Assembly: GCF_014699035.1 (NCBI RefSeq)
Contig: NZ_JACXAA010000002.1
Location: forward strand, 806,001-870,000
Direction of reading: 5' to 3'
Length of the DNA: 64,000 nucleotides
Source of the DNA: Spirosoma validum
GTDB taxonomy: Bacteria > Bacteroidota > Bacteroidia > Cytophagales > Spirosomataceae
Part shown: piece by piece, positions 35,393 through 43,590 of the stretch
Position numbering within the stretch: the first letter of the stretch is position 1
How the letters are laid out: every line of letters begins with the position of its first letter
Program-made: the position numbers and the translations under genes
Notes under the pieces: model-generated
Told to the model about the DNA's origin: nothing
Database searches by the model: none
Seen by the model: only the letters and a program-made list of their open reading frames with translations

Positions 35393-35452
35393 AGAATTAA
35401 CTTTCTGTTCTCTGTTTTACTCTTAACTCTTCATTATTCATTCTACACTTTT
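35375..35452. repeat. Imperfect inverted repeat between kinase and regulator genes
   Basis: A perfect 9-bp pair GTTAAGAGT (35375-35383) and ACTCTTAAC (35419-35427), and a longer imperfect pairing of 35380-35400 with 35424-35452. It starts inside the end of the kinase gene and stops a few bases before the regulator ATG. It may adjust the ratio of the two proteins. Confidence 0.55.
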
Positions 35453-35454
35453 AT

Positions 35455-36192
35455 ATGAAAACCCTGATCATTGACGACGAACGGTTAGCACGTAACGAAC
35501 TACGTCGGTTGCTTGAAAATTTCCCCAAAATTCAGATTATAGGCGAAGCGGCTAATGCCGACGAAGCCTTACCAATGATTGAAGAGCTGGAACCTGATCT
35601 GTTGTTTTTAGATATCCAGATGCCCGGTAAAAACGGGTTTGAGTTGCTGCAATCCATCGAAGGTAAAACCCCGGAAGTCATTTTTACGACCGCTTTCGAT
35701 GAGTATGCTATCAAAGCCTTCGAGTTTAACGCACTCGACTACCTGCTTAAACCCGTTGAATTAGCCCGGCTATCGGAAGCCATTCATCGGGTAGAGGAGG
35801 AGCAGCATATTCCAGAAACATCGGGCACGGGCTCGCCGGGTATTTCCACGAAAATTCTGGGCGAAAATGATCAGGTATTTGTGAAAGATGGTGAGAAATG
35901 CTGGTTCGTTAAATTAGGGAAAGTACGGTTGTTTGAATCGATGGGCAACTACGTTCGGCTTTATTTCGATGATCAGAAGCCATTGGTTCTCAAATCACTA
36001 AATGCCCTTGAGGACCGACTCAACCCAGGTACGTTTTTCCGAGCCAATCGTAAACACATTATCAACCTGCAATGGATTGAAAAAATAGAACCCTGGTTCA
36101 GTGGTGGACTGCTGGTGACGCTACGTGGGGGGGACAAAATTGAAATTAGTCGTCGTCAGGCCATACGATTCAAAGATTTATTAAGTTTGTAA
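35455..36192 (+). CDS. LytTR-family response regulator
   Basis: 245 aa. An N-terminal receiver domain (LIIDDERLARNELRRLL) has the phospho-acceptor Asp53 in LLFLDIQMPGKNG, a switch Thr/Ser region (VIFTTAFDEYAIKAF) and the Lys in DYLLKPVE. The C-terminal LytTR DNA-binding domain (about 140-245) shows LFESMGNYVRLYF, FFRANRKHIINLQWIEKIEP and ISRRQAIRFKDLL. Partner of the preceding LytS-type kinase. LytTR proteins bind pairs of roughly 9-bp direct repeats about two helical turns apart; I did not find such a pair right next to this gene, unlike the second LytTR system in this window. Targets unknown. Confidence 0.92.
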   Translation: MKTLIIDDERLARNELRRLLENFPKIQIIGEAANADEALPMIEELEPDLLFLDIQMPGKNGFELLQSIEGKTPEVIFTTAFDEYAIKAFEFNALDYLLKPVELARLSEAIHRVEEEQHIPETSGTGSPGISTKILGENDQVFVKDGEKCWFVKLGKVRLFESMGNYVRLYFDDQKPLVLKSLNALEDRLNPGTFFRANRKHIINLQWIEKIEPWFSGGLLVTLRGGDKIEISRRQAIRFKDLLSL

Positions 36193-36291
36193 TACCAGGG
36201 GTGGTTGATTCGATCAATCACGCCGACTACGCAATCACAACCTGTATAAAGCAACTCATTCCGGGTATCAAACGGAAGATGCTTCCTCTTC

Positions 36292-37089
36292 ATGAAGTAT
36301 TATTTTGGATTTTTTTTCCTTATCTCAACGTGTTTTTTCTTTGCTTGTCAGTCCACTCGCTCAGAGCCACCTATTTTAGATCGCCAGCAATACACCTTCA
36401 CTGGGGCTAATCGATGTGATACAACCCGTAACACAGGTGTCAATGTAGAAGTCTCGTATTTTTTGCTGAAAGCCGATACCAAAGGAGCGCAGAAAATTAA
36501 TGATAGTCTACAAACTCTGGCAGCTGGCAGTGTTGTCAGCTGGCTCGATAGTGCAACGGTTGCCATAAATCCTGATACACACAAGGATTTGACCAAAGCC
36601 GCCAATCTGTTTGCCGCCGATTATGAATCCGTGCGAAAAGACATGGGCCATTTAGGAGGATGCTGGGAACTGAAAACCACAGCCGATACCGTTCATGCCG
36701 GACCGAAAACCCTGACCGTGAAATTTGATACGTATGCGTATACAGGTGGAGCCCATCCAAATTCTAATCTGTCGTTTTACACATTCGATCTGGACAGCGG
36801 ACGAATGCTAACGCTAGCTGACATGGTTACGGACACAACAAGCTTGCTGGGCGTGGTTGAAAAGGCGTTTCGTAAGCAGCAGGAACTGTCACCGCATACT
36901 AATCTCGAAGAGCAAGGCTATTTTTTGCGGGACGGTCATTTCTTTCTCCCGGCGAATGTTGGTTTGAGTATGGAAGGGCTAGTGTTTTATTACAATCCCT
37001 ATGAAATTGCGGCTTATGCGGTCGGTCCTATTCAGGTGACGGTACCTTATGCTCAACTTACTGGAATTCTTCGCAGCGACTGGCTATAA
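36292..37089 (+). CDS. DUF3298/DUF4163-like lipoprotein
   Basis: 265 aa. Leader FFLISTCFFFAC ends in a lipobox Cys at about residue 19, so it is probably anchored to the outer or inner membrane. The mature part has the layout of RsiV-like proteins: an N-terminal DUF4163-type region, then the DUF3298 signature segment with AYTGGAHPNSNLSFYTFD and LSMEGLVFYYNPYEIAAYA, ending VPYAQLTGILRSDW. In other bacteria this fold occurs in lysozyme-sensing anti-sigma factors, but no sigma factor is adjacent here. The gene follows a LytTR regulator in the same direction by 99 bp. Function unknown. Confidence 0.82.
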   Translation: MKYYFGFFFLISTCFFFACQSTRSEPPILDRQQYTFTGANRCDTTRNTGVNVEVSYFLLKADTKGAQKINDSLQTLAAGSVVSWLDSATVAINPDTHKDLTKAANLFAADYESVRKDMGHLGGCWELKTTADTVHAGPKTLTVKFDTYAYTGGAHPNSNLSFYTFDLDSGRMLTLADMVTDTTSLLGVVEKAFRKQQELSPHTNLEEQGYFLRDGHFFLPANVGLSMEGLVFYYNPYEIAAYAVGPIQVTVPYAQLTGILRSDWL

Positions 37090-37156
37090 TGCTCAATTGG
37101 TGTAGTTCAGAAGCGAAACGGATTGAGGTTACTGGCTCAATACGCCGGTATTTACG

Positions 37157-37164
37157 TAAGTTTG
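37157..37164 (+). promoter_or_regulatory. -7 box TAAGTTTG upstream of DUF2079 gene
   Basis: Perfect TAnnTTTG match 50 nt before the start codon of the gene at 37215. No good -33 element at the usual spacing, so support is moderate. Confidence 0.45.
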
Positions 37165-37214
37165 CCCTTTTCAACGAGCCTATTCCAATCCACTGATGGC
37201 CGTTTATTCACTGT

Positions 37215-38753
37215 ATGAGAGCAAAATGGATTGTTCCGGTTGCCCTGAGCAGCCTGTTTCTACTCTTATTTTTCTGGTTTAAAGTCATTCGCTTTCAGGG
37301 GCTATATTACACGTTTAACGACATGTATATCTTCCTGCAGGCTTCCTACAGTTGGATAAACGACCGGCCATTGCTCTACGAAAATATCGGGGGCTATGAC
37401 GACCGAATTCATAACAACTACGCCATGCTACTGTGGGGACCGCTTATCTACCTGAGTGGAGCCTATGGAGCCTTTGTTGTCCAGACAGCCCTCTCACTGC
37501 TGAGCTATGGACTCACGTTGCGCCATATCAGTCGACAAATGCAACCTTGGGCTATATGGATGATTCTGCTGGTTTTGCTTACTGGCCCTGTCTGGTTCTG
37601 GCTAAACGATCACCCCGGTATCGGATGGCATCCGGAGTTAACATATCTTCCGCTCTCACTGCTGTTTATACTGGCTTTGCTAACGTATCAAACGATTTGG
37701 TTCTGGATAACAGCCGGATTAATCGTACTCGTTAAAGAAGATGGAGCTTTACTGGCAGGAGCCATTCACCTGGCCTTTTTGAGTATCCAGTATCTGGTTG
37801 CGAACCGGCAACGTAGCATTTTTGGCGTTTTAGCTCAGCCAAGATTTTGGAAAGTGCTGGGTAGCTGGGCAGCTGTATTTATCTTGGGGATGGCGTTTCT
37901 ATCTTATAAAAATCACTCCGCTGAGCCAGAACCACGGTTACAACAGGCGCTAAGTGCGATCCGTGATGGTTTACAGGATAGGGCCTTTATCCGTAAAAAC
38001 CTTATTCTCCTATTTCAGACCTTTCTGTTACTGTTACCTTCTATCGGTATGTTACTGTATGGTCTGTATCGGGTTGGCTGGCGGCAGGCGGGTAGTGTGC
38101 TGTTAATCTATATGGTAGCACAGTTGGCCCTGCTGCTTTCCAATTGGGTGCAGGGTGCAACCTACTACGGTACTAATGCGCTTTTCGACATGGTGTCGTT
38201 AACCTGGCCACCCCGGTTTGTACTGGTATATACCTTCTCGATAACGTACATCCTGACCATCTGGTCGCTGTTTGCCGTGGGCGAAAAGCCGGTGACAATC
38301 TGGAAACCTATACTACTTGGAGGATTACTGCTCGTCATTCAATTACCTATTGTTCAGTACGCCCGGCCCGATTTTCGGCTGGTCTCTATTCTGAAAGACG
38401 TAGTGCGACACCGATTCGATCCGTTTAAAGAGCCGTTGTTACCTGCAACAGACGTAGCAGTGATTGAGAAACTATCTACCACTATTCCGGCGCATTCCAA
38501 CGTGTTTGTCTTCGATTTTCTGATTCCGTTTTTTCATAAACATTACAACATCTGGCCGACCGATAAACAGTGGGAAAACGCAGATCTGGCCATTATTCCG
38601 AATAACGATTTTCAGAAGCTAGGTGAGCGCCTACCCCGAGTAATGAAGCGCCCGTATCGACCTATCCGACTCACTACGTATACGATCTTTGTTACCCCAG
38701 CTTATGAGCCTTACGTGACGGCTGCTCTACCAAATAAACCCGAATCAAAATGA
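37215..38753 (+). CDS. DUF2079 polytopic membrane protein
   Basis: 512 aa. About ten TM helices in the first 380 residues, starting WIVPVALSSLFLLLFFWFKV, then a soluble C-terminal domain of about 120 residues. Hallmarks of DUF2079: a lumenal/periplasmic loop after TM1 with FNDMYIFLQASYSWINDRP, NDHPGIGWHPELTYLP, and VLVKEDGALLAGAIHLAF. The fold resembles GT-C glycosyltransferases that use lipid-linked sugars, so a role in glycan transfer is plausible but unproven. The C-terminal ATG overlap (4 nt) couples it to a small gene. The truncated gene at 40019-41008 is a paralogue of its last two thirds. Confidence 0.82.
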   Translation: MRAKWIVPVALSSLFLLLFFWFKVIRFQGLYYTFNDMYIFLQASYSWINDRPLLYENIGGYDDRIHNNYAMLLWGPLIYLSGAYGAFVVQTALSLLSYGLTLRHISRQMQPWAIWMILLVLLTGPVWFWLNDHPGIGWHPELTYLPLSLLFILALLTYQTIWFWITAGLIVLVKEDGALLAGAIHLAFLSIQYLVANRQRSIFGVLAQPRFWKVLGSWAAVFILGMAFLSYKNHSAEPEPRLQQALSAIRDGLQDRAFIRKNLILLFQTFLLLLPSIGMLLYGLYRVGWRQAGSVLLIYMVAQLALLLSNWVQGATYYGTNALFDMVSLTWPPRFVLVYTFSITYILTIWSLFAVGEKPVTIWKPILLGGLLLVIQLPIVQYARPDFRLVSILKDVVRHRFDPFKEPLLPATDVAVIEKLSTTIPAHSNVFVFDFLIPFFHKHYNIWPTDKQWENADLAIIPNNDFQKLGERLPRVMKRPYRPIRLTTYTIFVTPAYEPYVTAALPNKPESK

Positions 38754-39037
38754 CCTTGGATCAGTTTACAGCAACGCTTACACAGCCACAACCTCCTGCT
38801 AATCTGCACCCGATTCTGCAAGGACTCTGGTACGATGCCAAAGGCGATTGGGAACAGGCTCACAACATTGCTCAAAGCAAAGAAGGCACGCAAGTGTATG
38901 ATCGCCTTCATGCTTATTTGCACCGTAAAGAAGGTGACCGTTTTAATGCCAATTATTGGTACCGCCGGGCGGGTGCAACGTATTTCAACGGGTCGTTGGA
39001 AGACGAATGGCAGACATTGGTCGAACAGAATTTGTAA
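38750..39037 (+). CDS. Small conserved protein of unknown function
   Basis: 95 aa, cytoplasmic (no signal or TM). Its ATG overlaps the DUF2079 stop codon by 4 nt, so it is translationally coupled. Composition and sequence (HPILQGLWYDAKGDWEQAHN, VYDRLHAYLHRKEGDRFNAN, YWYRRAGATYFNGSLEDEWQ) suggest two or three amphipathic TPR-like helices. I recognise it as the sort of small conserved orphan frequent in Bacteroidota, without known function. It is convergent with a broken glycosyltransferase gene. Confidence 0.75.
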   Translation: MTLDQFTATLTQPQPPANLHPILQGLWYDAKGDWEQAHNIAQSKEGTQVYDRLHAYLHRKEGDRFNANYWYRRAGATYFNGSLEDEWQTLVEQNL

Positions 39038-39057
39038 GCTCTGAAGTGGATTTTGCG

Positions 39058-40017
39058 TCAAACAAATTTGATTTTGTTCAGAGCGAATACAGTCATTTTG
39101 AGGAGTAGCCAACCATGCTTAAACCGGGAAATATTGGTTTCTCCGTAAGTTCGTGCCCGGTAACGTATTGGAATTTCCACGAATTTTAAATTTAGCTTGG
39201 CTGAACCAAAAATCAGGTCAAAGTCGCCAAACGGATCGAAATCTCCGAAGTAAGTACGATTGGCAATCAGCCGTTGATAATTTTCTCTGGTCAGTACTTT
39301 TGTTCCGCAGAGTGTATCCTTGATACGTTGGTTAAGGAGCCACGAAAATGCAACAGAAAAGAATTTATTGCCGATCAGATTGAGTGGCCGCATGGCTTCT
39401 TTTTCCATCGGATATACTAATCGAGTGCCGTTGATGTATTCGCCTTTTCCGGAAGCAATGGCCTCAAAAAACTTAGGAAGATCTTCGGGCGGAACGGTCA
39501 TGTCGGCATCCAAAATCATGAGAATATCACCGGTTGCCATGCCGAACCCTTTCCGAACGGCATCACCTTTGCCTTTCCCTTCCTGCTGTGTACACTTTAT
39601 ATCCTGACTGCTGTAGCGCTGAACAACCCGCTGAATTTCAGTTCATGTATCATCCGTTGAGTTGCCTTCTACGAAAATGAGTTCTGTATGACGACCCATA
39701 TGGGGCATACGGCGAACAATTTCCTCGATATTCCCTTTTTCGTTACGCGCCGGTACGATTACACTAACCGTATAATCTGAAACAGGTTTTAGCTTATGTA
39801 AGCTCCGGGCAACGATGAACGTAAAGAGGCCTAAGCGATTTAATAAGGGTAAGTTGACTATGTAGCGGTTCATCAACCCGGCTATAAGGGGAACGTAGCG
39901 CGGCATAAGCACTTTACGACCCGTTCGCACAACATCAAGGAAAGCCACGTCTAACAGATTCGTGATATCTTGCTTATCGAGCCAGTTCTGCCGTTTCTCT
40001 GGCATCTTCAGGCCAAG
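39058..40017 (-). pseudogene. Broken GT2 glycosyltransferase (5' truncated and nonsense codon)
   Basis: One reading frame encodes a GT2 domain like those in bifunctional methyltransferase/GT2 proteins: YTVSVIVPARNEKGNIEEIV, LIFVEGNSTDDT, then a TGA at 39643-39645, then TEIQRVVQRYSS and GDILMILDADMTVPPEDL with the DAD metal site. The TGA stands where relatives have Trp (TDDTW), so one G-to-A change breaks the gene; the frame is intact on both sides. The 5' end is also lost: LGLKMPEKRQNWLDKQDI is an internal segment in relatives and would be preceded by a methyltransferase domain, but the match stops at 40017, exactly where a second truncated gene begins. Two separate lesions argue for a real pseudogene rather than a sequencing error. 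Confidence 0.82.
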
Positions 40018-40018
40018 C

Positions 40019-41008
40019 GTTGAGGATGGGGCCGTTCTGGCGGCTATGATTCATTTAGCCTATGAAGGATTGCAATGTATACGGCAACGGCCCAGACTAC
40101 CCTTATGGAAATGGCTGTGGACTAGACGGTTCTGGGTAATCGCGATCGGTTGGATAATCGTCTTTTTTGCCGGTATGGTCTGGCTTGGCTATAAAAATAA
40201 TTTTGCGGAACCTCGTCTGCAAATTGCGTTGACATTGCTCAAAAATAACATCAATCAACCCGTATTCTGGCGACAGATGCTATTGCTTATTGGGCATTCG
40301 GGATTGTTACTGCTACCTGTTATAGTTACCTTATGGTTGGTAATGAGTCGGCTGAGGGATCGTTCCGGAAGTCGTTTATTTCTGTTGTGGGGTATCGGTG
40401 TCGTTGTGCTGACGGCATTGAATTTTGTACAGAGTGTTCACTATTACAATCAGCCATTGTTCTATTTAGTGTCGCTCACGTGGCCACCGCGGTTTGTCTT
40501 ACTATGGGCTTTTTCAGCGGCTTTTCTTACGTTGGTGATTAGTTTATTTTCTGATCGGTTACAACCGGTTTCGTCTGTGAAGATTTGGTTCGTAGGAGCT
40601 GGTTTATTCTTCGGTCAGATTCCCGTTCTTTATCTGGCTCGCCCTGATTTTCCATCATTACGTAACTGGGCGCGCACGTTACAGGGAAAATATGCCGACG
40701 ATAAAGATCCGGCTCTGCTTCGGTCAGACGATCTTAACGTCGTGAAGTGCCTGGCTGATCAGTTACCTTCCGATGCCAACGTATTCTCCTATGATTTTCT
40801 AGTGCCTTTCTTTCACCGTCAATATGGCATTTGGCCTACTGGAAAGCAGTACAAGCCAGCCGACGTTGCTGTAATTCCTATAAACGACAAACAGGGACTG
40901 CGTAACGTATTACCCATGCGTCAGCCTTATCGAGTGATTCGGCTGAAAAGTTATGATTTGTATATAGCTACTGATTACGAATACCTGATACGTCAATGCA
41001 TACGATAA
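40019..41008 (+). pseudogene. DUF2079 gene lacking its 5' third
   Basis: Codes for about 330 residues that align with residues about 175-505 of the intact DUF2079 protein at 37215-38753: VEDGAVLAAMIHLAY against VKEDGALLAGAIHLAF, VSLTWPPRFVLLWAFS against VSLTWPPRFVLVYTFS, and NVFSYDFLVPFFHRQYGIWP against NVFVFDFLIPFFHKHYNIWP. The first six or so TM helices are missing. An ATG at 39962 opens the frame, but its first 19 codons lie in antisense to the broken glycosyltransferase and match nothing. Similarity starts at 40019-40022, right at the junction. Probably non-functional, though the remaining frame is undamaged. Confidence 0.8.
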
Positions 41009-41021
41009 AACAGGTCCGTAA

Positions 41022-41504
41022 TTAAGGGATATAAGGCCCGCCCGGTTCACCCCATCCCCAGGTTGGCATCGGAGCATCCTTCGGCTCGTTGACTGCTTCT
41101 TCTTTTGAATTAATCACCGCTAATCGAGACCCCCATTCCAGGTACCCAACCACTGCCGAACGAAATTCTGGGTCATCGGGAAGCCCCACATCATCGGCCG
41201 TGTCCAGAATCAGATTGATCCAGCGACGGCGCTGCGTTTCGGTCAGATGTTTGCCTAAATGTTTGTGAATCATTGCGTAGTGGCTGCCTTCGTTGTCACT
41301 GTATTGGGCCGGCCCACGAAATACTTCAGCAATAAAATGCGCTACGTGTTTAGCATGTTCAGGGGCCATACCCCGAAAGACGGGCTCCAGAATCGAATCG
41401 TTTCTGACGCGCTGATAGAATAAATCCGTCCAGGCTTCAAATTTCTCCATGCCACCCGCCCATTCATAAAGCGTTGGTACAGACTCTTTCAGTTGAGGTT
41501 CCAT
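41022..41504 (-). CDS. Group II truncated hemoglobin
   Basis: 160 aa. Matches the trHbO (group II) pattern: TLYEWAGGMEKFEAWTDLFY at the N-terminus, then the heme-pocket stretch HAKHVAHFIAEVFRGPAQYS with the GP turn, HYAMIHKHLGKHLTETQRRR carrying the proximal-type His, and the conserved Trp in RWINLILDTADDVGLP. A Pro/Gly/Trp tail (PMPTWGWGEPGGPYIP) is an extension after the globin fold. Likely binds O2 or NO in the cytoplasm; physiological role unknown. Short gap to ald, which lies upstream on the same strand, with a strong terminator between them, so it is probably transcribed on its own. Confidence 0.9.
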   Translation of the reverse strand: MEPQLKESVPTLYEWAGGMEKFEAWTDLFYQRVRNDSILEPVFRGMAPEHAKHVAHFIAEVFRGPAQYSDNEGSHYAMIHKHLGKHLTETQRRRWINLILDTADDVGLPDDPEFRSAVVGYLEWGSRLAVINSKEEAVNEPKDAPMPTWGWGEPGGPYIP

Positions 41505-41542
41505 TCGTTTGCTGTTTGATCAGTAAGATATGATAAATTAAA

Positions 41543-41576
41543 CAAAAAAAGGGCCACATTCCGAAGAATGCAGCCC
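41543..41576 (-). terminator. Factor-independent terminator of ald
   Basis: On the minus strand an 11-bp stem (GGGCTGCATTC / GAATGTGGCCC, two G-U pairs) closes on a TTCG tetraloop and is followed by seven T. It ends the ald transcript and lies upstream of the truncated hemoglobin gene. Confidence 0.9.
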
Positions 41577-41601
41577 ACGTCTGTCGATGAATGGGTAATA
41601 T

Positions 41602-42738
41602 TTATTGAACCTCTTGCTCTTCTTCAATAAGTACAGTGCTTACGTCAGTCAGAGGGAGATTAAATGCGTCGGCAACACCTTTGTAGACAACTTTGCCATC
41701 TACAACGTTTAAGCCTAGTTTGAGATCCGAATTATCGCGACATGCCTGTTGCCAGCCTTTGTTGGCCAATTGCAATGCGTAGGGTAACGTAGCGTTCGTT
41801 AACGCCAGCGTACTTGTATAAGGCACAGCGCCGGGCATATTCGCTACGCAGTAATGCACTACGTCGTCAATGATATACGTTGGATTTTCGTGGGTAGTTG
41901 GATGGCAGGTTTCAATACAGCCACCCTGGTCAACCGCTACGTCGACAAGTACGGTACCGGCTCGCATCATCTTCAGCATATCACGCGTAATCAGATGAGG
42001 AGCTTTAGCGCCCGGAATCAGAACCGCTCCAACAATCAGATCACAGACTTTGATCATCTCGCGAATGTTGTATTCGTTCGACATCATGGTCTGTACGTTC
42101 GGGGGCATGATATCCGAAAGGTACCGCAACCGGGCCAGGCTTACGTCCATAATTGTTACGTGTGCGCCCAGACCAGCCGCCATTTTAGCCGCTTGTGTTC
42201 CCACAATACCACCCCCCAGAATCAGTACGTTAGCGGGCTTCACGCCGGGTACGCCACCGAGCAGGATACCCCGGCCTTTCAATGGCTTCTCCAGATATTT
42301 CGCCCCTTCCTGAACCGCCATGCGACCAGCTACTTCCGACATCGGCACCAGCAAGGGTAGGCTGCGATCAGGACGTTCAACCGTTTCGTAGGCCAAACAA
42401 ACGGCACCTTTCGCCAGCATGGCCTGCGTCAGTTCTTCTGAGGAGGCAAAATGGAAATATGTAAATAGCAGTTGGTTTTCCTTAATCAGGTCATATTCAG
42501 AAGCGATGGGCTCTTTGACCTTCATAATCATCTCGGCAATCGCATAGACGTCTTCTATGGTTGGGAGCATGATTGCTCCAGCCGCAATGTATTCTTCATC
42601 CTCAAATCCGCTTCCCTCACCAGCATTGACCTGTACGTAAACGACGTGGCCATACTTGCGAAGCTCAGTTACGCCAGCGGGCGTCAGTGCGACGCGGTTT
42701 TCGTTATTTTTTATCTCTTTAGGAACACCGATAACCAT
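41602..42738 (-). CDS. ald: Alanine dehydrogenase
   Basis: 378 aa. NAD-dependent interconversion of L-alanine and pyruvate plus ammonia. Family signatures: IGVPKEIKNNENRVALTPAG at the start, the substrate-site Lys in MKVKEPIASEYDL, catalytic His in YFHFASSEELT, and the nucleotide-binding GGGIVGTQAAKMAAGLGAHV. The segment DQGGCIETCHPTTHENP is diagnostic for Ald against transhydrogenase alpha subunits. Monocistronic, with a perfect -7 promoter box upstream and a tight TTCG-loop terminator downstream. A divergent Lrp/AsnC-family gene begins about 175 bp away, and Lrp proteins commonly control ald, so this is a likely regulator-target pair. Confidence 0.96.
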   Translation of the reverse strand: MVIGVPKEIKNNENRVALTPAGVTELRKYGHVVYVQVNAGEGSGFEDEEYIAAGAIMLPTIEDVYAIAEMIMKVKEPIASEYDLIKENQLLFTYFHFASSEELTQAMLAKGAVCLAYETVERPDRSLPLLVPMSEVAGRMAVQEGAKYLEKPLKGRGILLGGVPGVKPANVLILGGGIVGTQAAKMAAGLGAHVTIMDVSLARLRYLSDIMPPNVQTMMSNEYNIREMIKVCDLIVGAVLIPGAKAPHLITRDMLKMMRAGTVLVDVAVDQGGCIETCHPTTHENPTYIIDDVVHYCVANMPGAVPYTSTLALTNATLPYALQLANKGWQQACRDNSDLKLGLNVVDGKVVYKGVADAFNLPLTDVSTVLIEEEQEVQ

Positions 42739-42779
42739 ACTGGTTGTGGAGGTTTGGAAGGTTACTGTTTTTAATACTA

Positions 42780-42787
42780 CAAAGGTA
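42780..42787 (-). promoter_or_regulatory. -7 box TACCTTTG of ald promoter
   Basis: On the minus strand a perfect TAnnTTTG match about 42 nt before the ald start codon, in the gap shared with the divergent Lrp-type gene. Confidence 0.55.
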
Positions 42788-42864
42788 AATTAGGCGTAAT
42801 TGTTTTCTAACAGATGTTATTTTTTTGGGAATTGTAGCTAGGAATTAGCTCATTTGCCGGAAAT

Positions 42865-42892
42865 TGTTCTGACGAATACACGTTTAAGAACA
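42865..42892. promoter_or_regulatory. Possible operator in ald/lrp gap
   Basis: TGTTCT (42865-42870) and AGAACA (42887-42892) are perfect 6-bp inverted repeats 16 nt apart. They lie 22-49 bp before the Lrp-type start codon (42914), where an autoregulatory site would be expected. Support is only positional. Confidence 0.35.
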
Positions 42893-42913
42893 GTACAGCG
42901 TAAAAAATCCGTC

Positions 42914-43375
42914 ATGATACCCATTGATTCTACTGACCGTAAGATTCTGACTATTTTACAACAGAACGCTCATCTGACCATTCAGGAGATTGGCCAGCAG
43001 ATTAATCTATCGAAAACGCCCGTACATGAACGAATCCGGCGGCTCGAACGCGAGGGCGTTATTGACCGATACGTAACGATTTTAGATAAAAAAAAGCTGG
43101 GCAATCTGATGATGATCTATTGTCAGGTAACCCTGGACCGGCAAACGCGTGATGCGTTCAATGCCTTTGAGGTCGAAGTACATGAACTGCCCGAAGTGCT
43201 GGAGTGTAATCGTGTGTCAGGCACGTTCGATTATCTACTCAAGATTGTCAGCCGCGATATGGAAACGTACAACCATTTCTATCAGGAACACCTGTCGGTC
43301 ATTCCCGGTACACTGCACATCAGCAGCTTTTTTGTGATGGCCGAAATAAAGAATTCGACGATAGTACCCGTATAA
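42914..43375 (+). CDS. Lrp/AsnC family transcriptional regulator
   Basis: 153 aa from ATG 42914 (MIPIDSTDRKILTILQQNAH), the standard Lrp start; an in-frame TTG at 42854 would add 20 residues without family similarity. The N-terminal HTH is LTIQEIGQQINLSKTPVHERIRRLEREGVI; the C-terminal RAM (ACT-like) domain spans about 70-150 with VHELPEVLECNRVSGTFDYLL. It probably binds an amino acid and forms dimers or octamers. Divergent from alanine dehydrogenase, its most likely target. Terminated by an 11-14 bp hairpin just after the stop. Confidence 0.93.
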   Translation: MIPIDSTDRKILTILQQNAHLTIQEIGQQINLSKTPVHERIRRLEREGVIDRYVTILDKKKLGNLMMIYCQVTLDRQTRDAFNAFEVEVHELPEVLECNRVSGTFDYLLKIVSRDMETYNHFYQEHLSVIPGTLHISSFFVMAEIKNSTIVPV

Positions 43376-43377
43376 AA

Positions 43378-43415
43378 AGTCGTAAATCGGTGCTGCCAGT
43401 AACTGATTTACGACT
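43378..43415 (+). terminator. Hairpin after Lrp-type gene
   Basis: A perfect 11-bp pair AGTCGTAAATC (43378-43388) and GATTTACGACT (43405-43415), extendable inward by about 3 bp with one G-T pair. Starts 2 nt after the stop codon. No T-run, so termination efficiency is uncertain. Confidence 0.55.
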
Positions 43416-43590
43416 GAATAAGCCGCTGCCTCTTGTAATCCGAAATCATAAACTGGGTTACCTGCAGACTGGTCGTTCAATTCTAATCTAGTTAAGCCTT
43501 TGCCCCTTAAGTTTTATGAGGCTAAGTAACTACGCCTAACAGCACGTCTTTTACGAGCAAGAAACCCAAATAAATCGTCTGAATCAATAC

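Noticed and set aside
39643..39645. Sequencing error as the cause of the TGA in the GT2 gene
   Set aside because: Possible in principle, but the same gene has independently lost its 5' end, so real decay is the better explanation.
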